Shown here one piece after another: positions 44,184 through 53,040 of a stretch of 64,000 nucleotides of DNA. Each line of letters opens with the position of its first letter. The stretch's first letter is position 1. A program made the translations under genes and the position numbers. The notes under the pieces are model-generated. The model searched no databases. It was not told where the DNA came from and saw nothing but the letters and a program-made list of their open reading frames with translations. Source of the DNA: Spirochaetota bacterium (GTDB lineage Bacteria; Spirochaetota; UBA12135; COTS27; JAFLEE01); NCBI GenBank assembly GCA_017302015.1, contig JAFLEE010000012.1:25118-89117 (forward strand). The letters run 5' to 3'.

Positions 44184-45080
44184 ATGGATTTCCTGGCCGA
44201 CGAAGGGAAAAACCGCGCCATCCGCGAGGCCATGGAAGATTTTCCCTGGCTCGACCTCGATGGGCTCATGGTGCGCCCCGCGGTCTTCCACCAGCTCACG
44301 GTGGAGGCGGCCCGCAAGCAGGTCTGGCACAACCATCCCTACTGGGAATGGACCCTCGTGCGCCAGGGCACGAACCGCTACGTGGAGAAGGAGGGCGGCG
44401 CCTCCCTCTCGCGCGCTCCGGGCGAGACCTTCTTCATGCCCGCAGGAACGCTCCACGCCTGGGAGCCCAAGAAATTGCCCCTCGTGCTCGACGGGTTCCT
44501 CTTGGAGGTCTTCCCCCTCACGGGCGGGGGGGCGACCCTCCTGGAGGCGCTTCGGGCCGACGTCGCGAAAAACGGCTTCGCCCTCGCGGTCCCCGGGGCG
44601 GCCGACTTCTTCGCCGAGCTCGACCGCGAGATCCGCGAGAAAAAACGCTATGCCCCGCGGCGCCTGCGGACCCTCGCCACCGATTTCCTGCTGCGCCTCT
44701 TCCGCGCGGCGCTCCCCGGAGAGGCGTCGCCTCCGCCGCGCCCGCCCGGCGCCCAGTCGAGGCTCTTCCTTTTGGCGAAGGATTGGATCGACCGGGAATT
44801 GGCGTCCGATCCCTCCCTCGCACAGATCGGGTCGGCCCTGGGCATCACCCCGCGCACGCTCAACCGCATCTTCGGCGAGGTGCTGGGCATGCCCTGCGGC
44901 AAGTACATCCAGGAGCGCAAACTCATGCACGGCTATCACCTGCTCCAGACCTCGCCCGCCATGCGCATCCGCGAGGTCGCCCGGCGCTCGGGTTTCGATG
45001 ATCCCGCCTATTTCACCCGGGCCTTCACGACCCGGTTCCATATGGCCCCTACCCTGGTGCGCGACCGCTTCCTGCATTAG
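44184..45080 (+). CDS. AraC-family transcriptional regulator
   Basis: This 298-residue protein has an N-terminal cupin-like sensor (about residues 25-110, WHNHPYWEWTLVRQG and FFMPAGTLHAW) and a C-terminal double helix-turn-helix (about 205-298) with IREVARRSGFDDPAYFTRAF and a final RDRF. Its target is unknown. It is tail-to-tail with the next AraC gene and overlaps it by 4 nt. The cupin suggests a sugar effector. Confidence 0.85.
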   Translation: MDFLADEGKNRAIREAMEDFPWLDLDGLMVRPAVFHQLTVEAARKQVWHNHPYWEWTLVRQGTNRYVEKEGGASLSRAPGETFFMPAGTLHAWEPKKLPLVLDGFLLEVFPLTGGGATLLEALRADVAKNGFALAVPGAADFFAELDREIREKKRYAPRRLRTLATDFLLRLFRAALPGEASPPPRPPGAQSRLFLLAKDWIDRELASDPSLAQIGSALGITPRTLNRIFGEVLGMPCGKYIQERKLMHGYHLLQTSPAMRIREVARRSGFDDPAYFTRAFTTRFHMAPTLVRDRFLH

Positions 45081-45844
45081 ACGCGGATGCGCGAAGGCGG
45101 GATGCCGTAGCGCTTCTTGAACGCCCGCGAGAAATAGAGCGGGTCGGAAAACCCGGCGAAGCGGGCCACTTCCCCCACGCCCTTCCCGCCTTGGGCGAGC
45201 AGGCGCCGCGCCTCGCGGAAGCGGAGTTCGGCCAGGTACGCCACCGGCGTCGTGGAGAGATGCTTGCGGAAGAGTGCGCTTAAGTACTCCGGCGTCACCC
45301 CCGCGGCCCGCGCCGCTTCCCGCCGCCCCACCGCCTGGCGGAAGGAGCCGCTCCAGAAGGCGAGGGCGGCTTCCAAGGGCGCCGGAAGGCGCGTCGCCAT
45401 GGTGCCCAGGCGGTCGAGGCGCGCCAGGATCTCGCAGAGCATGGCCTCGCATAGCCGCTCCGAGACGGGGCCGCCGCCCTCCCAATCCCCGGCCAGGCGG
45501 CGGAAGAGGAGCGGCACTTCGCCGTCGCCCGGGGGGAAGCGCAGGGCACGGGCGTGCTTGGGGTCAGGGGCGAGGGTGAAATGGACGCAGCTGAGGGCCG
45601 CCGGGCGCTCCAGGGCGCAGCGCAGGGTGTGTCGTGTCGCGGGGGGGATGAGGAGGACCTCTCCGGAGAGGATCGTCAGCGAAGTCGAGCCGTCGGTGTA
45701 GCGGGAACTCCCCTCCACCTGGAGGACCAATTCGTAATCGGGGATCTCCCGGGGGCCCCATTCGTGCTTGCCGGGCTCGACGGGGAAATGGTTGGCCACC
45801 GTGAGACGGGCCTTGGGCAAGGAGGAGAGTCGGTCGAGGAACAT
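45077..45844 (-). CDS. AraC-family transcriptional regulator
   Basis: This 255-residue regulator has a cupin-type sensor with YELVLQVEGSSRY and LIPPATRHTLRC, and a C-terminal AraC DNA-binding domain with VGEVARFAGFSDPLYFSRAFKKRYGIPP (partial). ATG 45844 is chosen because family proteins begin near MFLDRLSSLPKARL; an in-frame ATG at 45922 would add 26 atypical residues. It diverges from the URO-D-like gene at 45981 and probably controls it. Confidence 0.82.
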   Translation of the reverse strand: MFLDRLSSLPKARLTVANHFPVEPGKHEWGPREIPDYELVLQVEGSSRYTDGSTSLTILSGEVLLIPPATRHTLRCALERPAALSCVHFTLAPDPKHARALRFPPGDGEVPLLFRRLAGDWEGGGPVSERLCEAMLCEILARLDRLGTMATRLPAPLEAALAFWSGSFRQAVGRREAARAAGVTPEYLSALFRKHLSTTPVAYLAELRFREARRLLAQGGKGVGEVARFAGFSDPLYFSRAFKKRYGIPPSRIRV

Positions 45845-45889
45845 GGGAAGGCCCCCAGCCTTCGGGAATCGGGATCTTACGATCGTCCA

Positions 45890-45941
45890 TATAATATCAT
45901 CGCCATCCATTTTAATAGGCATTTCGATGAGTTAGACTCAT
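45890..45941. promoter_or_regulatory. Divergent regulatory region with perfect operator-like palindrome
   Basis: The AT-rich gap between the AraC gene and the URO-D-like gene has TATAAT (45890-45895) and a perfect 15-nt palindrome ATGAGT-TAG-ACTCAT (45927-45941). The palindrome ends 39 nt before the URO-D-like ATG. It is a candidate binding site for the divergent regulator. AraC proteins usually bind direct repeats, so a different regulator is possible. Confidence 0.5.
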
Positions 45942-45980
45942 TTTATCTACGACAGGTAGGATCTTAAAGCAGGAGCCATC

Positions 45981-47159
45981 ATGGACGCGAAAGAATTCGA
46001 AGAACTCTATAGCCGGGCGATCTCCTACGAGAATGTCGAGGTCCCCAAGGGCGAGATGACCCCCCGGGAGCGTTTTTTCGCCATCATGGACGGCAAGAAG
46101 CCCGACCGGATCATCGATACCGAGTTCGGTTATTGGAACGACACCCTGCGCCGCTGGCACAAAGAGGGGCTTCCCGCCTACGTGGACAATAATAGCAAGG
46201 CCGACTTCTACTTCGGCTTCGATGTGTGGCAGAAGCATATCCCGATGAATAACCTGCTCTTCCCCTCCTTCCCGGTGGAGACGATCTCCGACGACGGGAA
46301 GCACCGCGTGATCTACGATAGCGACCACGTGAAGTGCGAGGTGTTCTCCGACGGCGCGGACACCATCCCCCATTACCTCGAATTCCCGGTGAAAGACGCG
46401 GCGACCTGGCGGGAACTCTTCAAGCCCCGCATGAAGGTCGATCCACTGGGGCGCATCAAGGTCGACCCGGCCAAACTCGCCGCGCAGGTGAAGGACCGCA
46501 ATTTCGTCCTCGTGGCCAACGGGGGCTCCACCGCGGGGAAGATCCGCGACTGGATGGGGTTCGAGGATATCGCCTTCGCCATCTACGACCAGCCGGAACT
46601 CCTCGAAGAGATGCTCGCCGATATTTCCGCGGTCTCGTCGGCGAACGCCCGGGCCCTCACCGAGGCCGGGGTCGTGCCCGACCTCGTCTCCTGGTGGGAG
46701 GATATCGCCTTCAAGACGGGCCCCATCGTCACCCCCGCGTTCTTCAACGAGAAGTGCGGCGCCGCCATCCGAAAGGTGATGGACGTCTACCGCGCCGCCG
46801 GCACGAAATATTCCTTCGTCGATTGCGACGGCGATTTCCGGCGCATCATGCCGGGTTGGCTGGAGAACGGCGTGAACATCATGTTCCCCCTGGAAGTGAA
46901 CGCGGGCATCCACCCCGCCGACCTCCGCCGCGACCATGCGGGCATCCGCATGATGGGCGGGGTCGACAAGGTCGTCCTCATGAAGAGCAAGGCCGAGATC
47001 AAGGCCGAACTCCTGAAATTAAAGCCCCTGGTGGAAGCCGGCGCCTACATCCCCCATGTGGACCACCGGGTCCAGGCCGACATCCCCTATGAAAATTATC
47101 TCTACTACCTCGAGGTGAAACGGGATCTATTCGGGATCCCCAACCGGATCCGAGCCTGA
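45981..47159 (+). CDS. Uroporphyrinogen decarboxylase-like protein
   Basis: This 392-residue protein is in the URO-D/methyltransferase TIM-barrel superfamily. Typical features are MTPRERFFAIMDGKKPDRI, VANGGSTAGKIRDWMGFED, ADISAVSSANARALTEAGV and PLEVNAGIHPADLRRDH. It is not the haem-pathway HemE, since the porphyrin-binding N-terminal RQAGRY motif is absent. Many such relatives in sugar-degrading bacteria sit beside AraC regulators and are thought to act in methyl or carbohydrate metabolism. CAGGAG precedes the ATG by 6 nt. Function is unassigned. Confidence 0.75.
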   Translation: MDAKEFEELYSRAISYENVEVPKGEMTPRERFFAIMDGKKPDRIIDTEFGYWNDTLRRWHKEGLPAYVDNNSKADFYFGFDVWQKHIPMNNLLFPSFPVETISDDGKHRVIYDSDHVKCEVFSDGADTIPHYLEFPVKDAATWRELFKPRMKVDPLGRIKVDPAKLAAQVKDRNFVLVANGGSTAGKIRDWMGFEDIAFAIYDQPELLEEMLADISAVSSANARALTEAGVVPDLVSWWEDIAFKTGPIVTPAFFNEKCGAAIRKVMDVYRAAGTKYSFVDCDGDFRRIMPGWLENGVNIMFPLEVNAGIHPADLRRDHAGIRMMGGVDKVVLMKSKAEIKAELLKLKPLVEAGAYIPHVDHRVQADIPYENYLYYLEVKRDLFGIPNRIRA

Positions 47160-47512
47160 CGGTGGGAGCGGAATCGATTTCGGGGTTGAGGTAGGGCCTC
47201 ATCCCCGCGGGTGACCGACGGTCAAGGTGTTCCGATCCTTAGCCATGCTGCGAGGGCGGGGATCATCCCTTATGGAGAGTGGGGAAGGGCGCCGGGCGCC
47301 ATTTGTGGTTTATAATATATATCAGATAATTCTCGCTTTTTGTTCCCACTTTGGGCAAAGTTGTGAAAATTCGTTTTTTCACTGTTTCTCCCCCAAATAC
47401 CAGGACCCAACATCCCCTTCGCCTCTCCTAGAACATCCCCGCCCGATGGAGAGATCCAGGCCGTATCTCCCGGAGATTCGGCCCAAGTTTCGGACCTGGA
47501 GAAACCCGTTTC

Positions 47513-47542
47513 TTGGGAAAAAGACGGATTTTGGCCTATAAT
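47513..47542 (+). promoter_or_regulatory. Promoter of FlgD-Ig secreted protein gene
   Basis: TTGGGA (47513-47518) and TATAAT (47537-47542) are 18 nt apart. The leader is about 80 nt and ends with AGGA before ATG 47630. Elsewhere in the 470-nt gap 47160-47629 there is a second TATAAT (47311-47316) without a -35 and long AT-rich stretches; no gene is supported. Confidence 0.6.
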
Positions 47543-47629
47543 ATTCGAGTCTTGGGCTCCAAGCAGTCTCCCCACCGACTGACCGGGCCCATGGGATAAT
47601 CAACGGAAAGGTTTACATAGGAAGACGAC

Positions 47630-49090
47630 ATGGTGAAAGCGCCCTTCATCACCGCATTTATGTTTCTGTGCCTTCAGATGGTTTGGGGCACATATTACTC
47701 GAATACGGGGGTGTACGCCCTTCGGCCTGCTGCCATCGGGAGCAGGGCCATCGACTTGGAGGTGGCCGCGGGGACCGCGATTTATGCTGGCGCGGGGAAA
47801 CGGTATGCCACGACTCCAGATGGCGCCTATAACACGCTCGCGGGCGACGCTTATCAAGCCGGGTTTCCCATTTTTTGGTTGGATGTCAGTCGGGTGATCA
47901 ATGCTCAGCATCGGGCATTGGGGTTCATCGATTTTATGTTCACCACGATCATGGAGGATGCCCCGGGGGTATCCGTGAGCGGGCCCGGGGTCGCTCAGTT
48001 CACGAACGGCTGGGGGATGTATGGGGAGGACGATCGCCGGGGCAATCAGGATTTTCGGGCCTCCGCAGATGGGGTCACCTGCGAGTTCTTGGACCCGCGC
48101 TATAAAGGCTCCCTTTTTTACAATAAAACCTGGGATAGTTTTCGTATCACTTGCCCGCCTTTTGCCCAAAATAGCGCCAGAACTTGCTACTCCGGGGAAT
48201 ATGTGATCCTGAGAATGGAGGTCCCAAAATATCCGGTGCGATCCTATAACCTATTTTTAGGGGCTAACAGCATAATCCCTTTTCCGACGACCTTCAGCAA
48301 CGGTGCAGGAATTACCGTCGCCGGGGATCAATATTCTGGACAAGCTCTTTCCTACCAAGGCGTGCTCTATACGCCTGTCCTCTCCAACACGCTCATCCCC
48401 GTGATCGATATTAAGAGCCCCTCCGCGGACGGGGTCTACGTCCAGCGCTTCGACGACAACGTCGGCTTCTTGCGGGCCGCCTTCCGCGAGATCCGGCTCC
48501 CCAGTCGGGTGCCCATCGTGCTCACGGGCGAGAATAGTTACATGAGCAATCTGAACGTGGTCAAATGGGAATGGCAGGTGGAGAACCCGGGCGTCTGGAC
48601 GACGGGCGGCTCGACCTACTCGGCCTTCTTCCAGTCCAACGGGAACTACAAGGTGATGCTCCGGCTGACCTCCGACACGGGCGTGATCGCAGTGAACGAC
48701 GGCGTCTCCAACGAGACGGGCACCAATAACCACCCCGATTACAATCCCTCCGGGCTCCCGGTCGTCTTGATCGTCACGACGCCGCCCAACCTCTCCGCCA
48801 TCATGGAGTGCCGGCCGAACCCGTTCATCATCGGGCAGCATCCCAAGGCCTCCCTCGACTTCACGCTGAAAGAGGACACCCCCGTGGTGGTGTCGATCTA
48901 TTCCATCGACGGGCGCATCATCAAGAATCTGCTCACGAGCCAGGGCAATTACCCCGTGGGATACTGGACCGTGAACTGGGACGGAAAGGATGAGCGCGGC
49001 GCCGCGGCCCCGGAAGGGATCTATTACGGCGTGCTCAACACCAAGTCCGGCAAGTACCTAAGCAAGATCCACGTCCTGCGGTCCAATTAG
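47630..49090 (+). CDS. Secreted protein with C-terminal FlgD-Ig-like domain
   Basis: This 486-residue protein has a signal peptide (to about residue 20) and a beta-rich body with several aromatic strands. The last about 90 residues match the FlgD immunoglobulin-like domain, which begins RPNPFIIGQ and contains IYSIDGRIIKNL and NWDGKDERGAAAPEGIYYGVL (first 20). Such domains end many surface or type-IX-like secreted proteins. The first 260 residues are encoded by much lower-GC DNA than the rest: 28 of 60 bases are G or C at 47641-47700, versus 42 of 60 at 48421-48480. AGGA precedes the ATG. Confidence 0.65.
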   Translation: MVKAPFITAFMFLCLQMVWGTYYSNTGVYALRPAAIGSRAIDLEVAAGTAIYAGAGKRYATTPDGAYNTLAGDAYQAGFPIFWLDVSRVINAQHRALGFIDFMFTTIMEDAPGVSVSGPGVAQFTNGWGMYGEDDRRGNQDFRASADGVTCEFLDPRYKGSLFYNKTWDSFRITCPPFAQNSARTCYSGEYVILRMEVPKYPVRSYNLFLGANSIIPFPTTFSNGAGITVAGDQYSGQALSYQGVLYTPVLSNTLIPVIDIKSPSADGVYVQRFDDNVGFLRAAFREIRLPSRVPIVLTGENSYMSNLNVVKWEWQVENPGVWTTGGSTYSAFFQSNGNYKVMLRLTSDTGVIAVNDGVSNETGTNNHPDYNPSGLPVVLIVTTPPNLSAIMECRPNPFIIGQHPKASLDFTLKEDTPVVVSIYSIDGRIIKNLLTSQGNYPVGYWTVNWDGKDERGAAAPEGIYYGVLNTKSGKYLSKIHVLRSN

Positions 49091-49195
49091 GGAACGCGCG
49101 GGGCGGCACCACCCGGGGGCCTTCGGGTCCGCCAATTCGGTCTATCGTATCGGCCATCGGCTTTCGGACGAAGGACGCACGCGCCGGGGCGATCC

Positions 49196-50659
49196 TTAGC
49201 GGCGCGCCGCCATGGTCCGGTTGAACGGATTGTCGATGAGTTCGAGCGGCACCGCCTTGCCCGCGGCCTTCAGGGCATCGATGCGGGCCTGCTTCTCGAG
49301 GGCGGCCTGGTATCGCGCCCGCAGGGCGGGCCGTTTGGCGAGGAATTGTTCGATCTCGAGGGCGAAGGCCGCCTCCATCCGCGCGGCCACTTCCTCCGGG
49401 GTGAGGAGTTGGCTGGCGAACTCGTCCAGGGCGCGGGCGGCCTGCCGGTCGATATTGGGCATGAGGGCGAACGGGGTGTATTCCACGGGCGCGGCGTACT
49501 TCTCCACCATGGTGCGGAAGCCCTGGTGCAGGGGCCACTCGTTGGTGTGGCCGACGGGGCGCAGGTATTCTTCGGTGGCGAGGTACTGGATGTCGGGGGG
49601 GATGGCGTCGGTCTGGCGGATGACGAGCATGCTGTATTCTTCGCTGCGCAGGTAGGCGAGGAAGTACTTGGCGAGTTCCTTGTTCTTGGAGCCCGCGTAG
49701 AGCCCGATGGTGCGCGTCTTGGCGATGACGTTGGGGAAGCCGTCATCGGGGGGCAGGATGGCCGACAAGTCTCCCCGGTGGCCGAAGAGCCGGAGCTGGA
49801 TGAGCGCGGCCGAGTTCCCCGTCAGGGTGGCGAAATAGCCCCGGCTGAAGACCTGCCATTGCCAATTGCCCTGCATGGCCCCGCTCCCGGTATTGAAAGA
49901 TTGGCATTCGGCGGCGCTGGGGGCGAGGCCGAGTCCGCGGCCCCAATGTTCCATGCGCTTCAGGTGGGCCACGTAGCGCGGGGTGTTCATGGCGGGGCGG
50001 GTCATGGTCTCGTTGAAGAGGGGGATGCCGGCGCTTCGGCGGAAGACGTCCCAGGGGATCGCGTAGATGAAAAAATGGGACTTCCCGGATTGGGCGCGGG
50101 CGCGGCGGGTGTATTCGATCCCCGTCCGCTCGAACGCGTCAAAACTCCAGCGGAAGGGCGGAAGGGGCATGCCGACCTTCCGGAACGCCTCGACGTTGAG
50201 CAGGATGCCCTCGGGGGCGTGGTTGCCGGGGAAGGCGATCTGCTTGCCGTCCTGGTAGAGGAGGGTCCGAAGCGGTTCCCATACGCCGCGGTCCGGGGTG
50301 CCGAAGCGCTTCTCCAGGTCGTCCACCCCGGCCAGGATGCCCATCTCGCGAAGGTAGAAGACGCTCGAGATCTGCTGGCTGAAGATATCCACCAGGTCGG
50401 CGGCGACGCCGGAGGTCCCCTGCACGATGAACTTCTGCATCCCCAGCCCCACGTTGTCCATGCGAATTTCCATGGGCGGGTAATGGTTCTTCGCGAGCCA
50501 ACGGTAGAAGCCCTCAACCTGCTCCTGGCGGGCGGGATTGATGCCCGTGGCCCAGACGAGCACCGGTTTGCCGGTGGGCGCGGGGCCGGTGGGCCGGGAA
50601 TTCACGAATTGGGTGAAGGCGATGAGGGTGGCCAGCAGGATGATGAACAGGTTCTTCAC
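49196..50659 (-). CDS. Extracellular solute-binding protein of ABC importer
   Basis: This 487-residue exported protein has an N-terminal hydrophobic signal and no lipobox. The body fits the family-1 sugar-binding fold, with VWATGINPARQEQVEGFYRW at the start, VAADLVDIFSQQIS and TIGLYAGSKNKELAKYFL (a typical C-lobe helix). It starts at GTG 50659 with GGAG upstream and is 11 nt after the glycosidase-like gene on the same strand. It probably delivers an oligosaccharide to the MalF/MalG-type permeases at 35359-37756. It ends in unusual Arg/Ala-rich sequence. Confidence 0.75.
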   Translation of the reverse strand: MKNLFIILLATLIAFTQFVNSRPTGPAPTGKPVLVWATGINPARQEQVEGFYRWLAKNHYPPMEIRMDNVGLGMQKFIVQGTSGVAADLVDIFSQQISSVFYLREMGILAGVDDLEKRFGTPDRGVWEPLRTLLYQDGKQIAFPGNHAPEGILLNVEAFRKVGMPLPPFRWSFDAFERTGIEYTRRARAQSGKSHFFIYAIPWDVFRRSAGIPLFNETMTRPAMNTPRYVAHLKRMEHWGRGLGLAPSAAECQSFNTGSGAMQGNWQWQVFSRGYFATLTGNSAALIQLRLFGHRGDLSAILPPDDGFPNVIAKTRTIGLYAGSKNKELAKYFLAYLRSEEYSMLVIRQTDAIPPDIQYLATEEYLRPVGHTNEWPLHQGFRTMVEKYAAPVEYTPFALMPNIDRQAARALDEFASQLLTPEEVAARMEAAFALEIEQFLAKRPALRARYQAALEKQARIDALKAAGKAVPLELIDNPFNRTMAARR

Positions 50660-50670
50660 GGGAGGCTCCG

Positions 50671-52932
50671 TTAGGGTTGGATGGGCTCATGGACGAGGTA
50701 GGCGTCCGTCAGGCGGGTCTCGGGGATCCCGGGGCCGCTCATGCCGATGAAGAAATAATGGCTCCCCTTGGATCCGTCGCTGTGGGATTCCACCACCTCG
50801 GCGCTGATGGGATGGAGGCCCTCTTCCAGGACCGCCTCGCCGCGCCCCTGTTCGCTTCCTTTTCCCGCCGTGAAGATCTCCTTGTCGGAGACGGTGAGGC
50901 GAACGAGCCCCTTCTGGGCGTTGAAAAAGCCCCAGAACCGGTAGCGTCCGGTGCGGGGCACCTTGAGCCAGGCGTCGAATTTACCCGCCCAGGCCTTGGT
51001 TTCCACCGGGCGCGGGCCCTGGTGGAAGAACTCCACGCTGCCCGACTTCGTCGGGGCGAGCGCTCCCCAATCCGGGAGCCCTTCGAACTCGCCCTCATAA
51101 TAGGCGTAGCGGGTACCGGGCTTCATGGCCCCGGGTCCCGGACGAGCCTTCAAGATGAACTCCCCGGTGTAGCGCGCTTCGGCGATGGGGGAAAACGAGC
51201 TTCCCTCCACCGAGCGAACCTTGAGGATCACGCTTTTCCCGGGCCCGGGGGAGATCGCGATGGGACCCGAAACCGCCTTGGAGCCGGCGCGGGGATCGCT
51301 CCCATCCAAGGTGTAGACCGATTTCCCGTTCCCATCGGCCTCCACCTCCACCGAGACGGAGCCGAGCACCTTCCCCCCGAAGGGGAAGAGTCGGGGAGCG
51401 GCGGGACCGCTCTCCCCATCCAAGGCAACGACCTGGAGGAGCGACCACGAGTCCACGGTGGCGTCAAAGGGCCGAAGGGCTCCTTCGAGGAGGACCTTCT
51501 TTTCGACGAGATCCCCGTAGCGGCCCGTCGCCCAGGCCCGGCCGACGGCTTCGGCCTCGAAGGCCTTCGGGGTGAATTGGGTCACGCGAATGCGGGAACG
51601 GGGATTGGCGAGGAGCGCCCGGGGGTCCAATTGGATGGGCGCCACGGCGCGGCCTTTCCCCCAATTCACGAGATGGAGAACGGCTTCCTTCCCCGGTTGC
51701 CGCGAAGCCAGGTGGGGGAAGATGGCCAGGGAATTATCCCCCATGGGATCGGCGGCCAGGTGGTTCGTCGCTGCCGCGCCCGTCCACGGCTCGAGCAGCT
51801 GGTTGAACCCGTCCAGGAGGGGGGCGCATGCCCGGATGAAGGTGGTGAGGTCGCCCAGTTCGGAGGGACGGATGAAGAGGCGAGGCTTGGCCGGGGCCGT
51901 GAACATGTCCCAGGGAACGAAAGCGTAACCCCCCGCGGCGTAGGCGGTGGCGAAGGCCGCGCGCAGCGTGGGGAGTTCCGCCTCTCCCATGGGGAATTTT
52001 TTGGGGCCGTCAAAAACGACCGTCCCGCCGATGGCCCTTTGGTGGGAGATGAATCCGTAAAGATAGGCGGGCGAGGCGTTTCCCCACGGGAGCTCATACA
52101 TGGCGTAATCGAAGGTGCCGCCCAGCCAATCCGCCTCGGTGTTCTTGCTGAAGGAGATCGGCCCGCCGAAGAGGGCCGAGGCCGTCGCTTGCAGCCGCGG
52201 GAGGAACGACTTCACGGAGGCCATCTGGAAGGCCTCGAAATCGCGCTTCAACTCCGCGGGGAACCGGGGATCGTTCCAAACGCCATCGCCGCTTTTCACT
52301 CCTTTCGAGAGGAGGAAGGAGCGGATGTCGAAGGTCTTGCCGTCGCCGCGGCCTTCCCGGGCATAGGCGGTGAGTTTCCCCTTCGCGGCGAGTTCGCGGG
52401 AGAACCCCGCCACGCAATGATCGCAGAAGCAGCCCCCGGCGGCGCGCATCACATCCACGTTCATCGCCACATCATCCACCTGGAAGGCGTTGATGCCCAG
52501 GCCGACCTGGAAGGCGATATGGTTGCTGAGGGAGGGCAGGGTGTCGGGGTGGTTGGCGCACATATTGGTGCGGTCGTTCTTGTAGACGCGCAGCCAAGGC
52601 ACCGTCGCCGTCGACCCATCGAGGCCCCGGCAATACGGGGCGGTGCCCTCCCGGGGCGGCTGGGTGGGGTTGAGGGAACCGCCGAACCGGGTGACCTTGC
52701 CTTTCAGGTCACGCAGGAGCAGGCGGTCCTTTTCGGCTTTGGTCCAGTAGACCCATTCGAGGCGCGTCACGCCGAAATTCGAGACCGCGTCGCGGGTGTC
52801 GTTGGCGTCCGCGGCGTTGGACACCCGCACCTGAAGCGTGCGCATGAAGATGTCGGAGGGCTTGGGGAAGCCCTCGAAGGCCGCGAAGAGGGGGGCGAGC
52901 AGAAGGGCCGCGAGGAAAAGGGCTCGATTCAT
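50671..52932 (-). CDS. Secreted glycosidase-like protein with chitobiase-C and PA14-like domains
   Basis: This 753-residue protein has a signal peptide (residues 1-18). Residues 20-440 look like a TIM-barrel hydrolase: FQVDDVAMNVDVM and the cysteine pair CFCDHC are notable. A chitobiase/hexosaminidase C-like segment follows at about 535-590 (VYTLDGSDP and GPIAISPG), then a PA14-like beta domain (about 610-745) with YEGEFEGLPDWG and GRYRFWGFFNA. GGAGG lies before the ATG. Residues known to be catalytic in a GH family were not identified, so the activity is open. Confidence 0.6.
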   Translation of the reverse strand: MNRALFLAALLLAPLFAAFEGFPKPSDIFMRTLQVRVSNAADANDTRDAVSNFGVTRLEWVYWTKAEKDRLLLRDLKGKVTRFGGSLNPTQPPREGTAPYCRGLDGSTATVPWLRVYKNDRTNMCANHPDTLPSLSNHIAFQVGLGINAFQVDDVAMNVDVMRAAGGCFCDHCVAGFSRELAAKGKLTAYAREGRGDGKTFDIRSFLLSKGVKSGDGVWNDPRFPAELKRDFEAFQMASVKSFLPRLQATASALFGGPISFSKNTEADWLGGTFDYAMYELPWGNASPAYLYGFISHQRAIGGTVVFDGPKKFPMGEAELPTLRAAFATAYAAGGYAFVPWDMFTAPAKPRLFIRPSELGDLTTFIRACAPLLDGFNQLLEPWTGAAATNHLAADPMGDNSLAIFPHLASRQPGKEAVLHLVNWGKGRAVAPIQLDPRALLANPRSRIRVTQFTPKAFEAEAVGRAWATGRYGDLVEKKVLLEGALRPFDATVDSWSLLQVVALDGESGPAAPRLFPFGGKVLGSVSVEVEADGNGKSVYTLDGSDPRAGSKAVSGPIAISPGPGKSVILKVRSVEGSSFSPIAEARYTGEFILKARPGPGAMKPGTRYAYYEGEFEGLPDWGALAPTKSGSVEFFHQGPRPVETKAWAGKFDAWLKVPRTGRYRFWGFFNAQKGLVRLTVSDKEIFTAGKGSEQGRGEAVLEEGLHPISAEVVESHSDGSKGSHYFFIGMSGPGIPETRLTDAYLVHEPIQP

Positions 52933-52953
52933 GGAACCTCCGGGGATCGCTTG

Positions 52954-52959
52954 ATTATA
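52954..52959 (-). promoter_or_regulatory. -10 box of glycosidase/binding-protein operon
   Basis: On the minus strand TATAAT (52959-52954) lies 21 nt before the ATG at 52932, with GGAGG between. No clear -35 is visible, so an activator such as AraC may be needed. Confidence 0.45.
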
Positions 52960-53040
52960 GGTACAGGCCCCCGCTCCCGGGCATGGAAAAACCGGACATT
53001 GCTTATCTAGGCCCCTGAGGGCGCCCTAGAATCGGCATTG

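Noticed and set aside
45981..47159. Haem-pathway HemE
   Set aside because: The porphyrin-binding N-terminal motif is absent, the sequence is long and divergent, and the context is not haem synthesis.
47227..47541. Open frame of 104 codons in the gap after the URO-D-like gene
   Set aside because: It lies in AT-rich intergenic DNA that includes a good promoter, and has no ribosome site or recognisable domain.
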